This document shows, one piece after another, positions 17,043-27,090 of a stretch of 64,000 nucleotides of DNA. This DNA comes from Paenibacillus sp. JJ-100. Lineage in GTDB: Bacteria > Bacillota > Bacilli > Paenibacillales > Paenibacillaceae. The DNA lies in assembly GCF_948329825.1 (NCBI RefSeq), contig NZ_CAOJCM010000009.1, positions 45,797-109,796 of the forward strand, in the 5' to 3' direction. Both the position numbers and the translations under genes were made by a program. The notes under the pieces were generated by a model, which made no database searches, was not told where the DNA came from, and was given only the letters and a program-made list of their open reading frames with translations. Numbering within the stretch: the stretch's first letter is position 1; each line of letters opens with the position of its first letter.

Positions 17043-17257
17043 TGATCAGGAGTCTCACACTCCTGTACGCCAAACATATCCATACATACTGAATGGCTCG
17101 GGGCACGGTTTACGGGTTCATTGGGCCAGACGGTATGCTGATATGGTCATTGACTCAGTGACTCAGGTCCAATTGGCCATGTTTCTTTACGTTTATCCAT
17201 TCCTTGATTCCCCCATGGTTATATCAATCCATCATCATGTCATGAGGATAACGAAAT

Positions 17258-17293
17258 AGGCAAGCAGCGATTCGTGAACGCAATGGCTTGCCT
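17258..17293 (+). terminator. Possible terminator after the importer operon
   Basis: AGGCAAGC pairs with GCTTGCCT over a 20-base loop, with a T-rich tract about 15 bases later. The stem is short and the T run is displaced, so this is tentative. No gene is seen in 17043-17392. Confidence 0.4.
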
Positions 17294-17392
17294 GATTTGT
17301 TATGCCTTTTTTATTCTTTTATTCTTCGATCCCCAGTTTCAATGCAAGTCTTCTTCAGAAAATAAAACTAATTTTCCCTTAAAAGTTTTATA

Positions 17393-17453
17393 TTGACAAT
17401 GTGTCAACGGGTACCATAAAATAGATTTTACATGATACTGATAATCATTATCA
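17393..17453 (+). promoter_or_regulatory. Promoter and near-perfect Fur box of the NIS siderophore operon
   Basis: A -35 TTGACA (17393-17398) and -10 TAAAAT (17417-17422) lie 18 bp apart. GATACTGATAATCATTATC at 17434-17452 matches the 19-bp Fur consensus at 18 positions and covers the expected start of transcription. This is the best regulatory match in the window and predicts strong iron repression of the whole operon. Confidence 0.85.
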
Positions 17454-17481
17454 ATAAAATTAACCGATAGGAAGGTCGGAT

Positions 17482-18504
17482 ATGCATACACTTCGTTCTA
17501 AACGTTCCGTATTTCCAGAGGGATTTGAGAATTTACAGAATCGGCTGATTCTGAACAAAGCAAGAGAGATGGGGATCGATTGCGAGCTGCTTGTAGACGG
17601 CTGCGAGGATTTTCTGAAGTTATCCACCCGGGACAAGCAGATCATCATTAACAAAACGAGAACGCATCGACTTCCACTGATTGCTGGATTGCTTGCTAAG
17701 AATAAACAGGCATGTAATCTGATCCTGCATGAGCAGGGGATGCCAGTACCTTCTCATATCGTCATTACGGCTATGGGAGAAGAAGCTGAACAATTTCTGA
17801 ACGAGCACAGCTCCATCGTGGTCAAACCGCTGGATGCCAGCAGTAGTCAGGGGGTTACGCTGGATGTACGCAATGTTGCTGAACTGGAAACGGCAATAGA
17901 TGCCGCAGCCAAGCATGGCAGTGGTATTATGCTGCAACAATATGTCACCGGAACCGACTACAGGGTGCTGATTATTAACGATCAGGTAGCGGCAGTGAAC
18001 CAATATCGACCTGTGTATGTGACAGGTGATGGTAGTTCGTCTGTTCGTGAATTGATTGAGATACTGAACCGCAGCCGAATACAGGACACGGAGATCGGTG
18101 TGTATGAAGCTTTTCCTGAGATTGATCCCGATCATACACGTTTGCTGGATGCGTTGCGTAAGCAAGGTGTTGCTCTGAATGACGTACCCCTTGCGGGACA
18201 AGAGATTGAGCTATATGACCTCCGTAATTCGGCAGCGGGCAAAATCAGTGAGTTTTATAGAGACTGCACGGATGACATTCATCCGGACAATGCCCACATG
18301 ATGGTCCAGGCTGCACGGTCACTCCAGATTGACGTAGCAGGTATAGATATCCGCTGTAAGGACATTCGAGTCCCCATGACTACTGCACAGGGAGGGATTC
18401 TGGAGGTCAACGCATTGCCAGATCTGACTCACCATGTGTATCCACATGGCGGGACCAGAAGGGATGTTGTCCGTCAATATCTGGAGTATCTGTGTCAGAG
18501 TTGA
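17482..18504 (+). CDS. Cyanophycin-synthetase-like ATP-grasp ligase
   Basis: A 340-residue stand-alone ATP-grasp protein. The core resembles the ATP-grasp domain of cyanophycin synthetase and GshF: VVKPLDASSSQGVTL (residues about 113-127), YVTGTDYRVLIINDQVAAV, the VTGDGSSSVRELI stretch and a late metal-binding region ending LEVNALPDLTHH. The Mur-ligase half of cyanophycin synthetase is absent. Members of this fold join a carboxylate to an amine through an acylphosphate. As first gene under the Fur box it probably makes or modifies an amino-acid piece of the siderophore, but the reaction is unknown; related siderophore clusters I know lack it. A 121-bp gap separates it from the next gene. Confidence 0.7.
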   Translation: MHTLRSKRSVFPEGFENLQNRLILNKAREMGIDCELLVDGCEDFLKLSTRDKQIIINKTRTHRLPLIAGLLAKNKQACNLILHEQGMPVPSHIVITAMGEEAEQFLNEHSSIVVKPLDASSSQGVTLDVRNVAELETAIDAAAKHGSGIMLQQYVTGTDYRVLIINDQVAAVNQYRPVYVTGDGSSSVRELIEILNRSRIQDTEIGVYEAFPEIDPDHTRLLDALRKQGVALNDVPLAGQEIELYDLRNSAAGKISEFYRDCTDDIHPDNAHMMVQAARSLQIDVAGIDIRCKDIRVPMTTAQGGILEVNALPDLTHHVYPHGGTRRDVVRQYLEYLCQS

Positions 18505-18625
18505 TGGTTGAAGGTAAGTTTTTAGCGTCATAAGGCGATTTTTTGGTGGAGAGTGGAAGAACGGTCTATAACGAATGTACAGGCATTTTTTGGCCTGAAT
18601 TGAAGATAAGGGGCGTTTGACATTG

Positions 18626-19981
18626 ATGTCAGTAGAGGTACAGACGGAATACCTGAAGCTGCAGAACGAGAAGGAGTCGAATGCACGAGCGTACTCCAGG
18701 CATTTTCCGCTCGTGATCAGCAAGGCACAAGGCATGAAGATTACGGATACGGAAGGCCGTGAGTATTACGATTGCTTGGCAGGTGCGGGGACACTAGCGC
18801 TTGGACATAACCATGAGACGGTCGTTGGCGCCATCCGGGATGTCCTCGATCAGCAGATTCCATTACATACACTGGATCTGGCTACTCCGCTGAAGCTTTC
18901 GTTTATGCAGGAGCTGTTCTCTCTGTTGCCTGAAGAGATGCGGGATCAATCCAAAATTCAGTTCTGCGGCCCAACGGGTGCGGATGCGGTTGAAGCCGCG
19001 ATCAAACTTGTGAAACACGCAACAGGTGGAAAATCCATTTTGGCTTTCCAAGGCGGATATCACGGTTCCACCCAAGCGACGATGTCGATGAGCGGTAATC
19101 TGAGTAAAAAAGAAAGCTTGCAGAGCCTCCTGCCAGATGTGCACTTCCTGCCATTTCCGTATGAATACCGCTGTCCATTTGGTGTTGGCGAAGGCATGAC
19201 TGCTCGCTTGAGTGCACAGTACATTGAGAACTTGCTCGATGACTGTGAGAGTGGGATAGCTGCGCCATGCGGTGTGATCGTAGAAACGGTCCAAGGCGAG
19301 GGCGGTGCCATTCCTGCGGATCTGGAGTGGCTGAGAGCGCTACGCAGGATCACTGCAGAGCGGAATATTCCGCTCATTATAGATGAGGTGCAGACGGGCA
19401 TTGGACGAACGGGACGTATGTTTTCGTTTGAACACGCTGGGATTGTACCTGATGTCATCATCTGCTCCAAAGCCGTAGGCGGCAGTCTTCCCATGTCTGT
19501 TGTGATCTATAAGGAGGAACTGGATCAGTGGAAGCCGGGAGCACATACAGGCACATTTCGTGGCAATCAGCTAGCCATGGCTGCGGGTCTGGCGACGCTC
19601 CGTTATATCCAGGAGCATAACGTCATGCATAATGTACAACTGCGCAGTGAGCAATTCATGACAAGGTTACTGGCGTTGAAAGACCGTTTTGCCGAGATCG
19701 GTGACGTCCGCGGCCGTGGACTGATGATCGGTGTTGAAGTGGTGAACCCGCAAGGCAGCAAAGATCGTCTGGGGCATTATCTCCAGCATGGTGAACTGGC
19801 TTCGGTCATTCAGCAGCAATGTTTCCGTAACGGACTGATTGTGGAACTCGGTGGACGTCATTCGGCGGTTGTGCGTTTCCTGCCGCCACTAAATATTACA
19901 GAGGAGGAAGCAGGCGAGGTACTGGATATCTTTGAACGATCGGTAGCGGAAGCTGTTGCGCTAATGGGAGCGGGATGCTGA
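18626..19981 (+). CDS. Class III aminotransferase, diaminobutyrate type
   Basis: A 451-residue fold-type-I PLP enzyme. The stretch CGPTGADAVEAAIKL and the lysine region IICSKAVGGSLPMSVVIY match L-2,4-diaminobutyrate:2-oxoglutarate aminotransferases (Dat, RhbA, PvdH), which make 2,4-diaminobutyrate from aspartate semialdehyde. ATG 18626 and TTG 18623 are both possible after AGGGG; ATG was taken. It overlaps the MFS gene by seven bases. In a siderophore operon it should supply the diamine precursor. Confidence 0.8.
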   Translation: MSVEVQTEYLKLQNEKESNARAYSRHFPLVISKAQGMKITDTEGREYYDCLAGAGTLALGHNHETVVGAIRDVLDQQIPLHTLDLATPLKLSFMQELFSLLPEEMRDQSKIQFCGPTGADAVEAAIKLVKHATGGKSILAFQGGYHGSTQATMSMSGNLSKKESLQSLLPDVHFLPFPYEYRCPFGVGEGMTARLSAQYIENLLDDCESGIAAPCGVIVETVQGEGGAIPADLEWLRALRRITAERNIPLIIDEVQTGIGRTGRMFSFEHAGIVPDVIICSKAVGGSLPMSVVIYKEELDQWKPGAHTGTFRGNQLAMAAGLATLRYIQEHNVMHNVQLRSEQFMTRLLALKDRFAEIGDVRGRGLMIGVEVVNPQGSKDRLGHYLQHGELASVIQQQCFRNGLIVELGGRHSAVVRFLPPLNITEEEAGEVLDIFERSVAEAVALMGAGC

Positions 19982-21429
19982 GTATGGCATTACTTCGGCG
20001 ACATGCGGTTTTATTCGCTATTTTGCTCGGAGCTTTTACACTAGTGCTTACGAACAGTGCGTTTAACCTACTGCTTCCGTATTTTATTGAATATTATGAT
20101 ATTTCTACGACGGCAGGCGGTTGGATCATTGCCCTGTATATGCTCGCCATGACATTAACGATGCCGCTGGCTTCCCTGATTGTAGACCGGTTGGGGCGCA
20201 AGCGGACATACATGATGGGCATCTGCATTTATGGGGTGTTCTCGGTAATAGGGGCATTGTTCCATGCCTATATAGAAGCGTTGCTGCTTGTAAGGTTCAT
20301 GCATGGTGTAGCGGCTGGACTGATGATTCCTTTATCCCTTGTGTTGCTGTTCGATGTCTACGGCCCGGAGGTCCGGGGACGCATTACAGGGGCGTGGGGC
20401 TTGCTGTTGATGCTTGCTCCAGCGGCGGGGCCGACGCTTGGTGGATTTATCATTGAGTATGGAAGGCTGGAGATGCTGTTCTGGCTGAATGTACCTTTAG
20501 CTGTCTTTTCGTTGATCGGCTGTGGACGAGTGATTCAAACCTACACCCCGGCTCGCAGGAAAAAGTGGCATCCATCCAGTGTACTCCGAATTGTTGGTGC
20601 AGTGGGTGCGCTCAGTCTGGGTGTACAGGTGTATGCCAGTCCTGCAGTAGCTCCATGGATACCTTGGACATTGATTGCCCTTGGTGTAGTGTTGCTGATT
20701 CGTTTTATTCAGGTGGAGAACGAACGTGATGAGCCGCTCATTCGCTATTCGTTGCTGCGGAGGAAAGGGGTTTTTCCACTTACCGTGCTGATCTCCACGA
20801 TTCAGGATTGTGTCATGTTTGGTGTGATTTTTGCGCTGCCACTGCTATTCCAGGAAGTATTTCAGTTGTCTCCAGCGCTTTCGGGTGCCCTGTTCATTCC
20901 GCTCTCCATCTCCACCAGCCTGTTCATGTGGATCGGAGGGAATCTGCTGGATCGGGGGCAGTCACTTCGGTTTATTGCTTGGGGAACGCTGCTGGTATCG
21001 GTATCCATTTTGTCATTTGCATTTTTGCCTATGGGTGTGTCCATCTGGATCATCGGGGTTCTCATGGCGTGCCGGGGAATTGGAGTGGGGTTGTCCGGTA
21101 TGAGCATCTCGGCTATAGGACTGCAGGCGTTACCTGATGAGGATATGCATGAAGGATCGGTGCTGTCTACAACGATTGAACGACTGGCTTCATCGTTTGC
21201 AGTCATGGGCTTGACACTGTATTACGATATTCGCTGGCAGTGGCTTGTTGAAAATGGCAGAGCAGTTCACTTGGCTAAATGGGGAGCTCTTCAGGAGATC
21301 TGCATAGGTCTTGGCTGTGCCATTCTACTGACGCTGCCTCTGGTCTTACTTATCATTCGAAAGAAGGTTGGCTTCATTGTTCAAAATGGAAAACAAACTC
21401 CGGTCCAAGGCGGAGCAACAGGCCGATGA
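19975..21429 (+). CDS. MFS exporter, probably for the siderophore
   Basis: A 484-residue major facilitator with 12-14 predicted membrane segments, of the drug:H+ antiporter type. The motif-A loop is seen as LIVDRLGRKRTYMMG, and the motif-C-like stretch as MLAPAAGPTLGGFI. It sits between biosynthetic genes and overlaps both neighbours, in the place that sbnD occupies in the staphyloferrin B operon. Export of the finished siderophore is the likely role. Confidence 0.85.
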   Translation: MLSMALLRRHAVLFAILLGAFTLVLTNSAFNLLLPYFIEYYDISTTAGGWIIALYMLAMTLTMPLASLIVDRLGRKRTYMMGICIYGVFSVIGALFHAYIEALLLVRFMHGVAAGLMIPLSLVLLFDVYGPEVRGRITGAWGLLLMLAPAAGPTLGGFIIEYGRLEMLFWLNVPLAVFSLIGCGRVIQTYTPARRKKWHPSSVLRIVGAVGALSLGVQVYASPAVAPWIPWTLIALGVVLLIRFIQVENERDEPLIRYSLLRRKGVFPLTVLISTIQDCVMFGVIFALPLLFQEVFQLSPALSGALFIPLSISTSLFMWIGGNLLDRGQSLRFIAWGTLLVSVSILSFAFLPMGVSIWIIGVLMACRGIGVGLSGMSISAIGLQALPDEDMHEGSVLSTTIERLASSFAVMGLTLYYDIRWQWLVENGRAVHLAKWGALQEICIGLGCAILLTLPLVLLIIRKKVGFIVQNGKQTPVQGGATGR

Positions 21430-23230
21430 GCATTCTTGCAAGCTGTTGCTGAACTGTTATATCCGTGAGCTTGGATCGGAACAAACAGATCATGTGCAAC
21501 TTAACCCGGATACGCTGACGTATACGATTGCCTTTCCAGCCAGCAATGTAAGGGTGACGGGGCTGTTGTCCTATTACTCAGCAATGGGTGAGCATGAATA
21601 TCTCAGCATGAATTGTAACGGACAAACTGTCCATTACCGGGATCTGGTGCGATGGATATCATCTGAAATTGGCGGAGATCAAGGTTGGGGAGCCGAACTT
21701 GTACGTGACTTTGCTCAAAAGGTCGAGAACAGTGTTGCCAACCTGACCTTGTATCTTGAGCATGCGTCCGATTCCGGGATACATGACTACATAACATCCG
21801 AACAGTCCTTGTTATACGGGCATCCGTTCCACCCTTTTCCGAAAAGCTCCAGCGGATTCTCTGCCCAGGATGTGCAGCAATATAGTCCAGAACTTCGAAC
21901 TTCGTTCCAACTCTGCTATATCGCCGTAAGGAAGGATGTGTATGCCGAGGAGTGGGTGCAGCATTCAGACAAAATCGATCTACCTCAGCTGCTGGAAAAT
22001 GAAGACTGGCCTGTGTCCAAAAAAAAGCTAGGCATGTATGGGCTGTTGCCTATGCATCCATGGCAATATGCACACATCTCACGTTTAGATGAAGTGCAGT
22101 CGTATATCCGTGAAGAAAAGATATTGCTGCTCGGCAGTGCGGGGCCACTCGCCTACCCCACGTCTTCTGTGCGCACGGTGTATGTTCCAGAATGGGACTG
22201 CAATATCAAGCTGTCGCTGAATATGCAGATTACGAACATGATTCGCACCAATAGTGCAGAGCAGATGCGGCGAACGCTTTATGCCTCCCGATATGTGTGG
22301 CAGCAGGGTTGTTTCGATGTTGAGTCACAGACTCATATCGCGTATGAGATAGGTGTAGCGACATGTAAGTTCGAGGATGAAGATCTAACGAGCCTGTTCA
22401 CGATCGCCTTTCGACCGATCGAATTCGATCCTGCGAATACATATGTATTGTCCAGTCTGGTGGAGTCGTCGCAGCCAGGGGAGCCATCCCGGCTGGTGAA
22501 GATGCTGAGTGGTAAACGAGATCATGGCGATGTTTTTATTCGTGACAAGGCCCAGCAGTGGCTGTCACAATATCTGGCCTGCTCGCTGCTACCACTTGTG
22601 CGGGCGGCCGGAGAGAAGGGCATTCATTTTGAAGCCCATCTGCAGAACACCTTGGTGACGCTGGAGCAGGGCATGCCGGTTGCTTTTATCGTGCGTGATC
22701 TGGAAGGGGTCAGTGTGGACGAGCAATTGGCCAGTGGATTTGGTTTGCTTAAGGAGCAGAGCATGGCTCGGAGTTCACAGGCAGGAGAGAATCAAGTGGT
22801 ACAGGCGTACGAGCAAGTGTCTGAGCAGCATCATCGAGGCCGCACTCAGGGGCAAAGGCATGAATGGATGGAAGCTTCAAAACTAGAAGCGTCCGAGTTG
22901 TTGTTTTACCCGCGCGAGAAAGCGTGGGCGCGGACCTCGTACTATTTTATCGTGAATCATCTGGGATCGTTAATTCATGTATTGGCCCGGGATATGAATG
23001 TGCCGGAGGAACATTACTGGATGCAGGTGCGTGAGGTGCTTGAAGAAGAACTGGCACGAACAGGTAACGCTTATGTAGAGCATTTGCTGACCGCAGACGC
23101 TTTTCTGGCGAAACAAAATCTAGTGAGTTGTCTCACGGGCATTAGTCAGACCCCGGCTTATGTGCCGGTAGGTAACGTCATGAAACGTTTAGGGAGTGAA
23201 GTACGTGGCATTCGTGGGAATCAGAACTGA
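21386..23230 (+). CDS. IucA/IucC-family NIS siderophore synthetase 1 (SbnE position)
   Basis: A 614-residue NIS synthetase, which condenses a carboxylate with an amine or alcohol through an adenylate. Family motifs: HPFHPFPKSSSGFS near residues 142-155, MHPWQY, a K..LNMQITNMIR stretch, FEAHLQN and VRDLEG. The C-terminal FhuF-like part follows. The start is uncertain: the gene overlaps the exporter, and ATG 21386 or TTG 21377 (nine bases after AAGAAGG) are both possible. By gene order it corresponds to sbnE, which adds the first amine to citrate. Confidence 0.88.
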   Translation: MENKLRSKAEQQADEHSCKLLLNCYIRELGSEQTDHVQLNPDTLTYTIAFPASNVRVTGLLSYYSAMGEHEYLSMNCNGQTVHYRDLVRWISSEIGGDQGWGAELVRDFAQKVENSVANLTLYLEHASDSGIHDYITSEQSLLYGHPFHPFPKSSSGFSAQDVQQYSPELRTSFQLCYIAVRKDVYAEEWVQHSDKIDLPQLLENEDWPVSKKKLGMYGLLPMHPWQYAHISRLDEVQSYIREEKILLLGSAGPLAYPTSSVRTVYVPEWDCNIKLSLNMQITNMIRTNSAEQMRRTLYASRYVWQQGCFDVESQTHIAYEIGVATCKFEDEDLTSLFTIAFRPIEFDPANTYVLSSLVESSQPGEPSRLVKMLSGKRDHGDVFIRDKAQQWLSQYLACSLLPLVRAAGEKGIHFEAHLQNTLVTLEQGMPVAFIVRDLEGVSVDEQLASGFGLLKEQSMARSSQAGENQVVQAYEQVSEQHHRGRTQGQRHEWMEASKLEASELLFYPREKAWARTSYYFIVNHLGSLIHVLARDMNVPEEHYWMQVREVLEEELARTGNAYVEHLLTADAFLAKQNLVSCLTGISQTPAYVPVGNVMKRLGSEVRGIRGNQN

Positions 23231-23246
23231 GGCAGGCGATAAAAAG

Positions 23247-25031
23247 ATGAACGACGATACAGTCCCCGTATACGTGGAAGTTCAGGAACGGATCATACGG
23301 CAGGCGCTGGAAGCGATGTGGTTCGAAGATATTCTGGATCGTCAGGTCAACGGGAGTGAGTGGTCTACCAGCGGTATGACTGTGTCCGGTGAATCTGTAG
23401 TGTATACGTGTGAAGCGGAGCAGAAGTTTTCGTTTGGCAGAGTGAAGGTGAAGAGGGGGTCCATTAAGCGCGAAGGAATTGCCTGTACGGATCTGGATGT
23501 TTTCTTGGAAGAGATGGTGCTGAACCGCTTGAAGGGGGCAAAACTGACGGCGTTTGTGCAGGAGCTGCAAGAAACGATGGCAAAAGACAGTCAATGCCGG
23601 GCTATGCTGCCTCTTAGCATTCCGGTAGAGGATCGGCACTACGATGCGCTGGAAAGTCACATGACCGACGGTCATCTATATCATCCAAGCTATAAGTCCA
23701 GACTCGGGTTCTCGCTGAAAGACAATCTCGCCTATGGTCCGGAGTTCAATGCAGACGTTTCACTGATCTGGGTTGCGGTGAGAAAAGAACGGGCTCAAAC
23801 GGCTGTATCGGATGGTTATGACCTGTCAGCACTGTTGGAACAGCATCTGACCGAGGAGGATATGCAGCAGTTCCGTCAGGTGATCTCAGCCAGAACAGCT
23901 TCCTTAGATATGGATTCGTATGTGCTGATCCCGCTTCATCCGTGGCAGTGGGAGCACGCAGTGGAGTCCATATTTGCCAAACAGCTGATGGATGGAGACA
24001 TCATATATTTGGGTGCTTCGGCCTCAGCCTACCGGGCCCAGCAGTCCATTCGTTCCCTCTCCAATCGGGAAAATCCGGTGGCACCTTATATTAAGCTGGC
24101 TTTGAGCATCACCAACACATCCAGCACACGCATTCTCGCCCAGCATACGACGCAAAACGCCCCCCTAATCAGCGACTGGCTGGAACAACTGGTGCATGAG
24201 GATGAGCTGTTGCAGCAGGAGCAGTTTGCTATTTTAAAAGAAGTCATGGGTCTCTCGTTTCGTTACGAACAATTACCTGTCACTCAATACGGCCGTGCTT
24301 ACGGCACCTTAGGTGCGATCTGGCGGGAAAATGTATCCGTTCATCTGCAAGCAGATGAAACCGCTTGGCCGCTGAATACACTTATGCTGGTGCAGCGGAA
24401 CGGGGTTCCTTTTATACAAGAGGCCATCGAGCGGCATGGTGTTCATCCTTGGGCAGAGGCGCTGGTCCATACACTCACATTGCCTGTTATTCATCTTTTG
24501 TATGCACACGGGATTGCGTTTGAATGCCACGCCCAGAATATCATTTTGGTACTGGAAAACGATCTTCCCAAACGGATCATCCTGAAGGATCTGCATGATG
24601 GCGTTCGTTATGTTCCAGATCAGCTATTGCATCCGGAACGTGCACCGAAGCTGCATCCTGAACCGGAAACTCACCGCCAATTCAACCGATATTCGTTCAT
24701 CTATGCTGAGGATGTGTCAGAGGTGCGCGACTATACGTATGATGCATTCTTTTTTATCTGCATGACAGATATTGCACTTATGCTGGAAACCTACGGTCTG
24801 CCTGAAGAAACCTTCTGGCAGCTGTGCGCCCGTGTGATCCTGGATTACCAGCGGCAACATCCCGAGTATGCCGAGCGGTTTGAGATGTTTGATCTTCTGA
24901 CAGAGGATGCTCTGATTGAAGAAATGACAAAGCGCCGTCTGTATGGCGATGGTGAGTTGTATTTCCGCAAAACTAGCAATCCACTCCGGTTGGCGAAGGA
25001 TATGCTTGAAGAGAAGGCAGCAGGCCGATGA
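23247..25031 (+). CDS. IucA/IucC-family NIS siderophore synthetase 2 (SbnF position)
   Basis: A 594-residue NIS synthetase with YHPSYKSRLGFSL, LHPWQWEHAV, KLALSITNTSSTR, FECHAQN and LKDLHDG. ATG 23247 is preceded by GAGGCAGG; a GTG at 23196 inside the previous gene is less likely. It ends in an ATGA overlap with the aldolase-family gene. By order it matches sbnF, which attaches the second amine. Confidence 0.88.
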   Translation: MNDDTVPVYVEVQERIIRQALEAMWFEDILDRQVNGSEWSTSGMTVSGESVVYTCEAEQKFSFGRVKVKRGSIKREGIACTDLDVFLEEMVLNRLKGAKLTAFVQELQETMAKDSQCRAMLPLSIPVEDRHYDALESHMTDGHLYHPSYKSRLGFSLKDNLAYGPEFNADVSLIWVAVRKERAQTAVSDGYDLSALLEQHLTEEDMQQFRQVISARTASLDMDSYVLIPLHPWQWEHAVESIFAKQLMDGDIIYLGASASAYRAQQSIRSLSNRENPVAPYIKLALSITNTSSTRILAQHTTQNAPLISDWLEQLVHEDELLQQEQFAILKEVMGLSFRYEQLPVTQYGRAYGTLGAIWRENVSVHLQADETAWPLNTLMLVQRNGVPFIQEAIERHGVHPWAEALVHTLTLPVIHLLYAHGIAFECHAQNIILVLENDLPKRIILKDLHDGVRYVPDQLLHPERAPKLHPEPETHRQFNRYSFIYAEDVSEVRDYTYDAFFFICMTDIALMLETYGLPEETFWQLCARVILDYQRQHPEYAERFEMFDLLTEDALIEEMTKRRLYGDGELYFRKTSNPLRLAKDMLEEKAAGR

Positions 25032-25804
25032 GGATAAATACGCTGAAGGAAAAGATTGCCCGCAAACAGCAGGTATTTGGCCTTTTTGTATCCATCCCGC
25101 ATCCGATCATTATCGAAATGATTGGTCATGCGAATTATGATTTTGTCATCATTGATCTGGAGCATACGTCAACGTCGATGGGAACGGTGGAAGAGTTGAT
25201 TCGGACAGCCGAAGGGGCTGGACTCACACCTCTTGTACGGATTGCAAAGGTGGAGCGGACAGAGATTCTGAAGGTGCTGGACTGCGGTGCACAGGGCATC
25301 GTGATCCCCCATGTGGAGACACTCGCCCAAGTGAAGGAAGCTGTACATCATGCGTATTATCATCCATTGGGGATGCGCAGTTTGAACAGCGGACGTCCGG
25401 GGGTATTCGGTAAATTCCCGCTAACGGATTACATTGCAGAAGCCAACTCGCAGGTCATGGTTGTGCCGATGATCGAAAGTGTGAAGGGTGTACGGCAGAG
25501 TCCGGAGATTCTATCTCATCCGCAGGTGAGCTTTGTGCTGGAAGGTGCAGCAGACCTGTCCCAATCACTTGGTGTACCTTGGCAGACGAATCACCCGGAT
25601 GTGAGGGAGGCACTGGACGTATTGCATGAGAACGCGCAGCAAGCGGGGGTACCTTATGCGACCGTCACAAGAGGAATCGAAGATATGGCCGTATGGCGTG
25701 AACGCGGTGTGCGGATCTATGTGCTTGGGGATGACCGGAATACGGCATTCAGGGCCTACGCTCAAAAAAGGAATGACTATGGAAATGCAGGTGGAGTGAT
25801 ATGA
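25028..25804 (+). CDS. HpcH/HpaI aldolase-family protein (SbnG-like citrate synthase)
   Basis: A 258-residue TIM-barrel protein of the HpcH/HpaI family. Seen are FIIDLEHTS near residue 38, PLVRI, CGAQGIVIPHVET and the metal/substrate region MVVPMIESVKG. In staphyloferrin B clusters SbnG of this family makes citrate from oxaloacetate and acetyl-CoA, uncoupling siderophore supply from the TCA cycle. Its place between two NIS synthetase genes and a decarboxylase, with ATGA overlaps on both sides, supports that role. Confidence 0.85.
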   Translation: MRINTLKEKIARKQQVFGLFVSIPHPIIIEMIGHANYDFVIIDLEHTSTSMGTVEELIRTAEGAGLTPLVRIAKVERTEILKVLDCGAQGIVIPHVETLAQVKEAVHHAYYHPLGMRSLNSGRPGVFGKFPLTDYIAEANSQVMVVPMIESVKGVRQSPEILSHPQVSFVLEGAADLSQSLGVPWQTNHPDVREALDVLHENAQQAGVPYATVTRGIEDMAVWRERGVRIYVLGDDRNTAFRAYAQKRNDYGNAGGVI

Positions 25805-27090
25805 GAACCCGTGTACAAAAAGCATTAGATGCGATTCAGCACGAATCACATGAGCCGATCTGCGCGTACATCTACGATCTGCGCGGTATTCAGGAGCAGG
25901 TGCGAGGCATGCTGCACACGATGCCAGTGCATACGCACTTGTTCTATGCCATCAAAGCCAATCCCGATCCACACATTATTGAAACGCTGCTTCCATTGGT
26001 GAAGGGGTTTGAGGTGGCATCGATTGGCGAGCTGCTAAAGGTCCGAGCGGTGAGCCGTGAAGTTCCGATCCTGTTTGGCGGCCCGGGCAAGAAGGAAAGT
26101 GAACTGAGACTGGCGATCAAGCACAACGTGAGTTATATCCATGCCGAGAGTCTGCTGGAGCTGCGCCGGATTATTGCGATTGTAAACGAACGAGAGGAGC
26201 AGGGGCGAGGGCGATCGGGAGAAGAACAGAAGTCTGAGGTGCGTGTGCTTCTCCGCATCAACCTGCGAAGTAACACCTTGCCACAGACCAAGATTGTGAT
26301 GGGTGGCGGCCCCAGTCCGTTTGGTATCGATGAAGAGGAGGTGGAAGATGCCATTGAACTGATTCGTGTGGAAGGCGCGGGTAAGGTTCAGTTGTGCGGA
26401 TTTCATTTTCATTCTCTGTCCAACAACATGGATGCAAGGCTTCATGCGGAGATGATCGAGCTATATTTGCAGAAGGTAGAGCACTGGCAGCAGCAATATC
26501 ACTTGCAGGTGAAGGTGGTCAATGCAGGCGGAGGCTTCGGGGTGACGTATGACGGCAGTCCGGGATTCGACTGGTCTTTGTTTACTGCGCTTTTGCAGCA
26601 GAGTGAAGCTGGGCAGCGTTTTGCTGGGCGTGGTGGAGAGTTGTTTTTCGAATCCGGTCGTTTGCTAGTCGCAGATCACGGGTATTATGCAGCCGAAGTG
26701 ATAGATATCAAACGCTCGCATGGGCAGATGTTTGTCATTATACGGGGAGGTACACATCATCATCGCTTGCCTGCGTCGTGGGGACATAATCATCCTTTTC
26801 AGATTGTAAATACGGATCGATGGAAGCATGAGTTCATAAGACCGGAGCTACGAGGAGAGCGAGCCCATATCGTGGGTGAATTATGTACGCCGAAGGATCG
26901 CATGCATTCGGATGCAGAGATAGAGCAGCTAAGCGTAGGCGATTTGATTGTGTTTGAAAAATCCGGTGCGTACGCCTGGACGATCTCGCATCATGATTTT
27001 CTAGGACACCCGCATCCGGCATTCCACTATTTGACGGAGGATGATGAGCATGTCAACGCTAATGCAACGTTCCAGTCGGCACATCGCTGA
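25801..27090 (+). CDS. Fold-type-III PLP decarboxylase (SbnH-like)
   Basis: A 429-residue enzyme of the diaminopimelate/ornithine decarboxylase family. The PLP lysine lies in FYAIKANPDP (about residue 46), with FGGPG, a GFHFHSLSNN stretch, the glycine-rich NAGGGFG phosphate site and the active-site region GELCTPKD. SbnH of this family decarboxylates the citryl-diamino acid intermediate in staphyloferrin B synthesis. Here the substrate may carry 2,4-diaminobutyrate instead of diaminopropionate. It overlaps the last synthetase gene by 41 bases. Confidence 0.85.
   Translation: MRTRVQKALDAIQHESHEPICAYIYDLRGIQEQVRGMLHTMPVHTHLFYAIKANPDPHIIETLLPLVKGFEVASIGELLKVRAVSREVPILFGGPGKKESELRLAIKHNVSYIHAESLLELRRIIAIVNEREEQGRGRSGEEQKSEVRVLLRINLRSNTLPQTKIVMGGGPSPFGIDEEEVEDAIELIRVEGAGKVQLCGFHFHSLSNNMDARLHAEMIELYLQKVEHWQQQYHLQVKVVNAGGGFGVTYDGSPGFDWSLFTALLQQSEAGQRFAGRGGELFFESGRLLVADHGYYAAEVIDIKRSHGQMFVIIRGGTHHHRLPASWGHNHPFQIVNTDRWKHEFIRPELRGERAHIVGELCTPKDRMHSDAEIEQLSVGDLIVFEKSGAYAWTISHHDFLGHPHPAFHYLTEDDEHVNANATFQSAHR

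Noticed and set aside
17008..17259. An 83-codon frame overlapping the end of the importer ATPase gene
   Set aside because: No ribosome site, atypical composition, and it runs through the spacer towards the hairpin; it looks like a chance frame.
26035..26445. Long antisense frame within the SbnH-like gene
   Set aside because: Shadow of a conserved PLP enzyme; no ribosome site.
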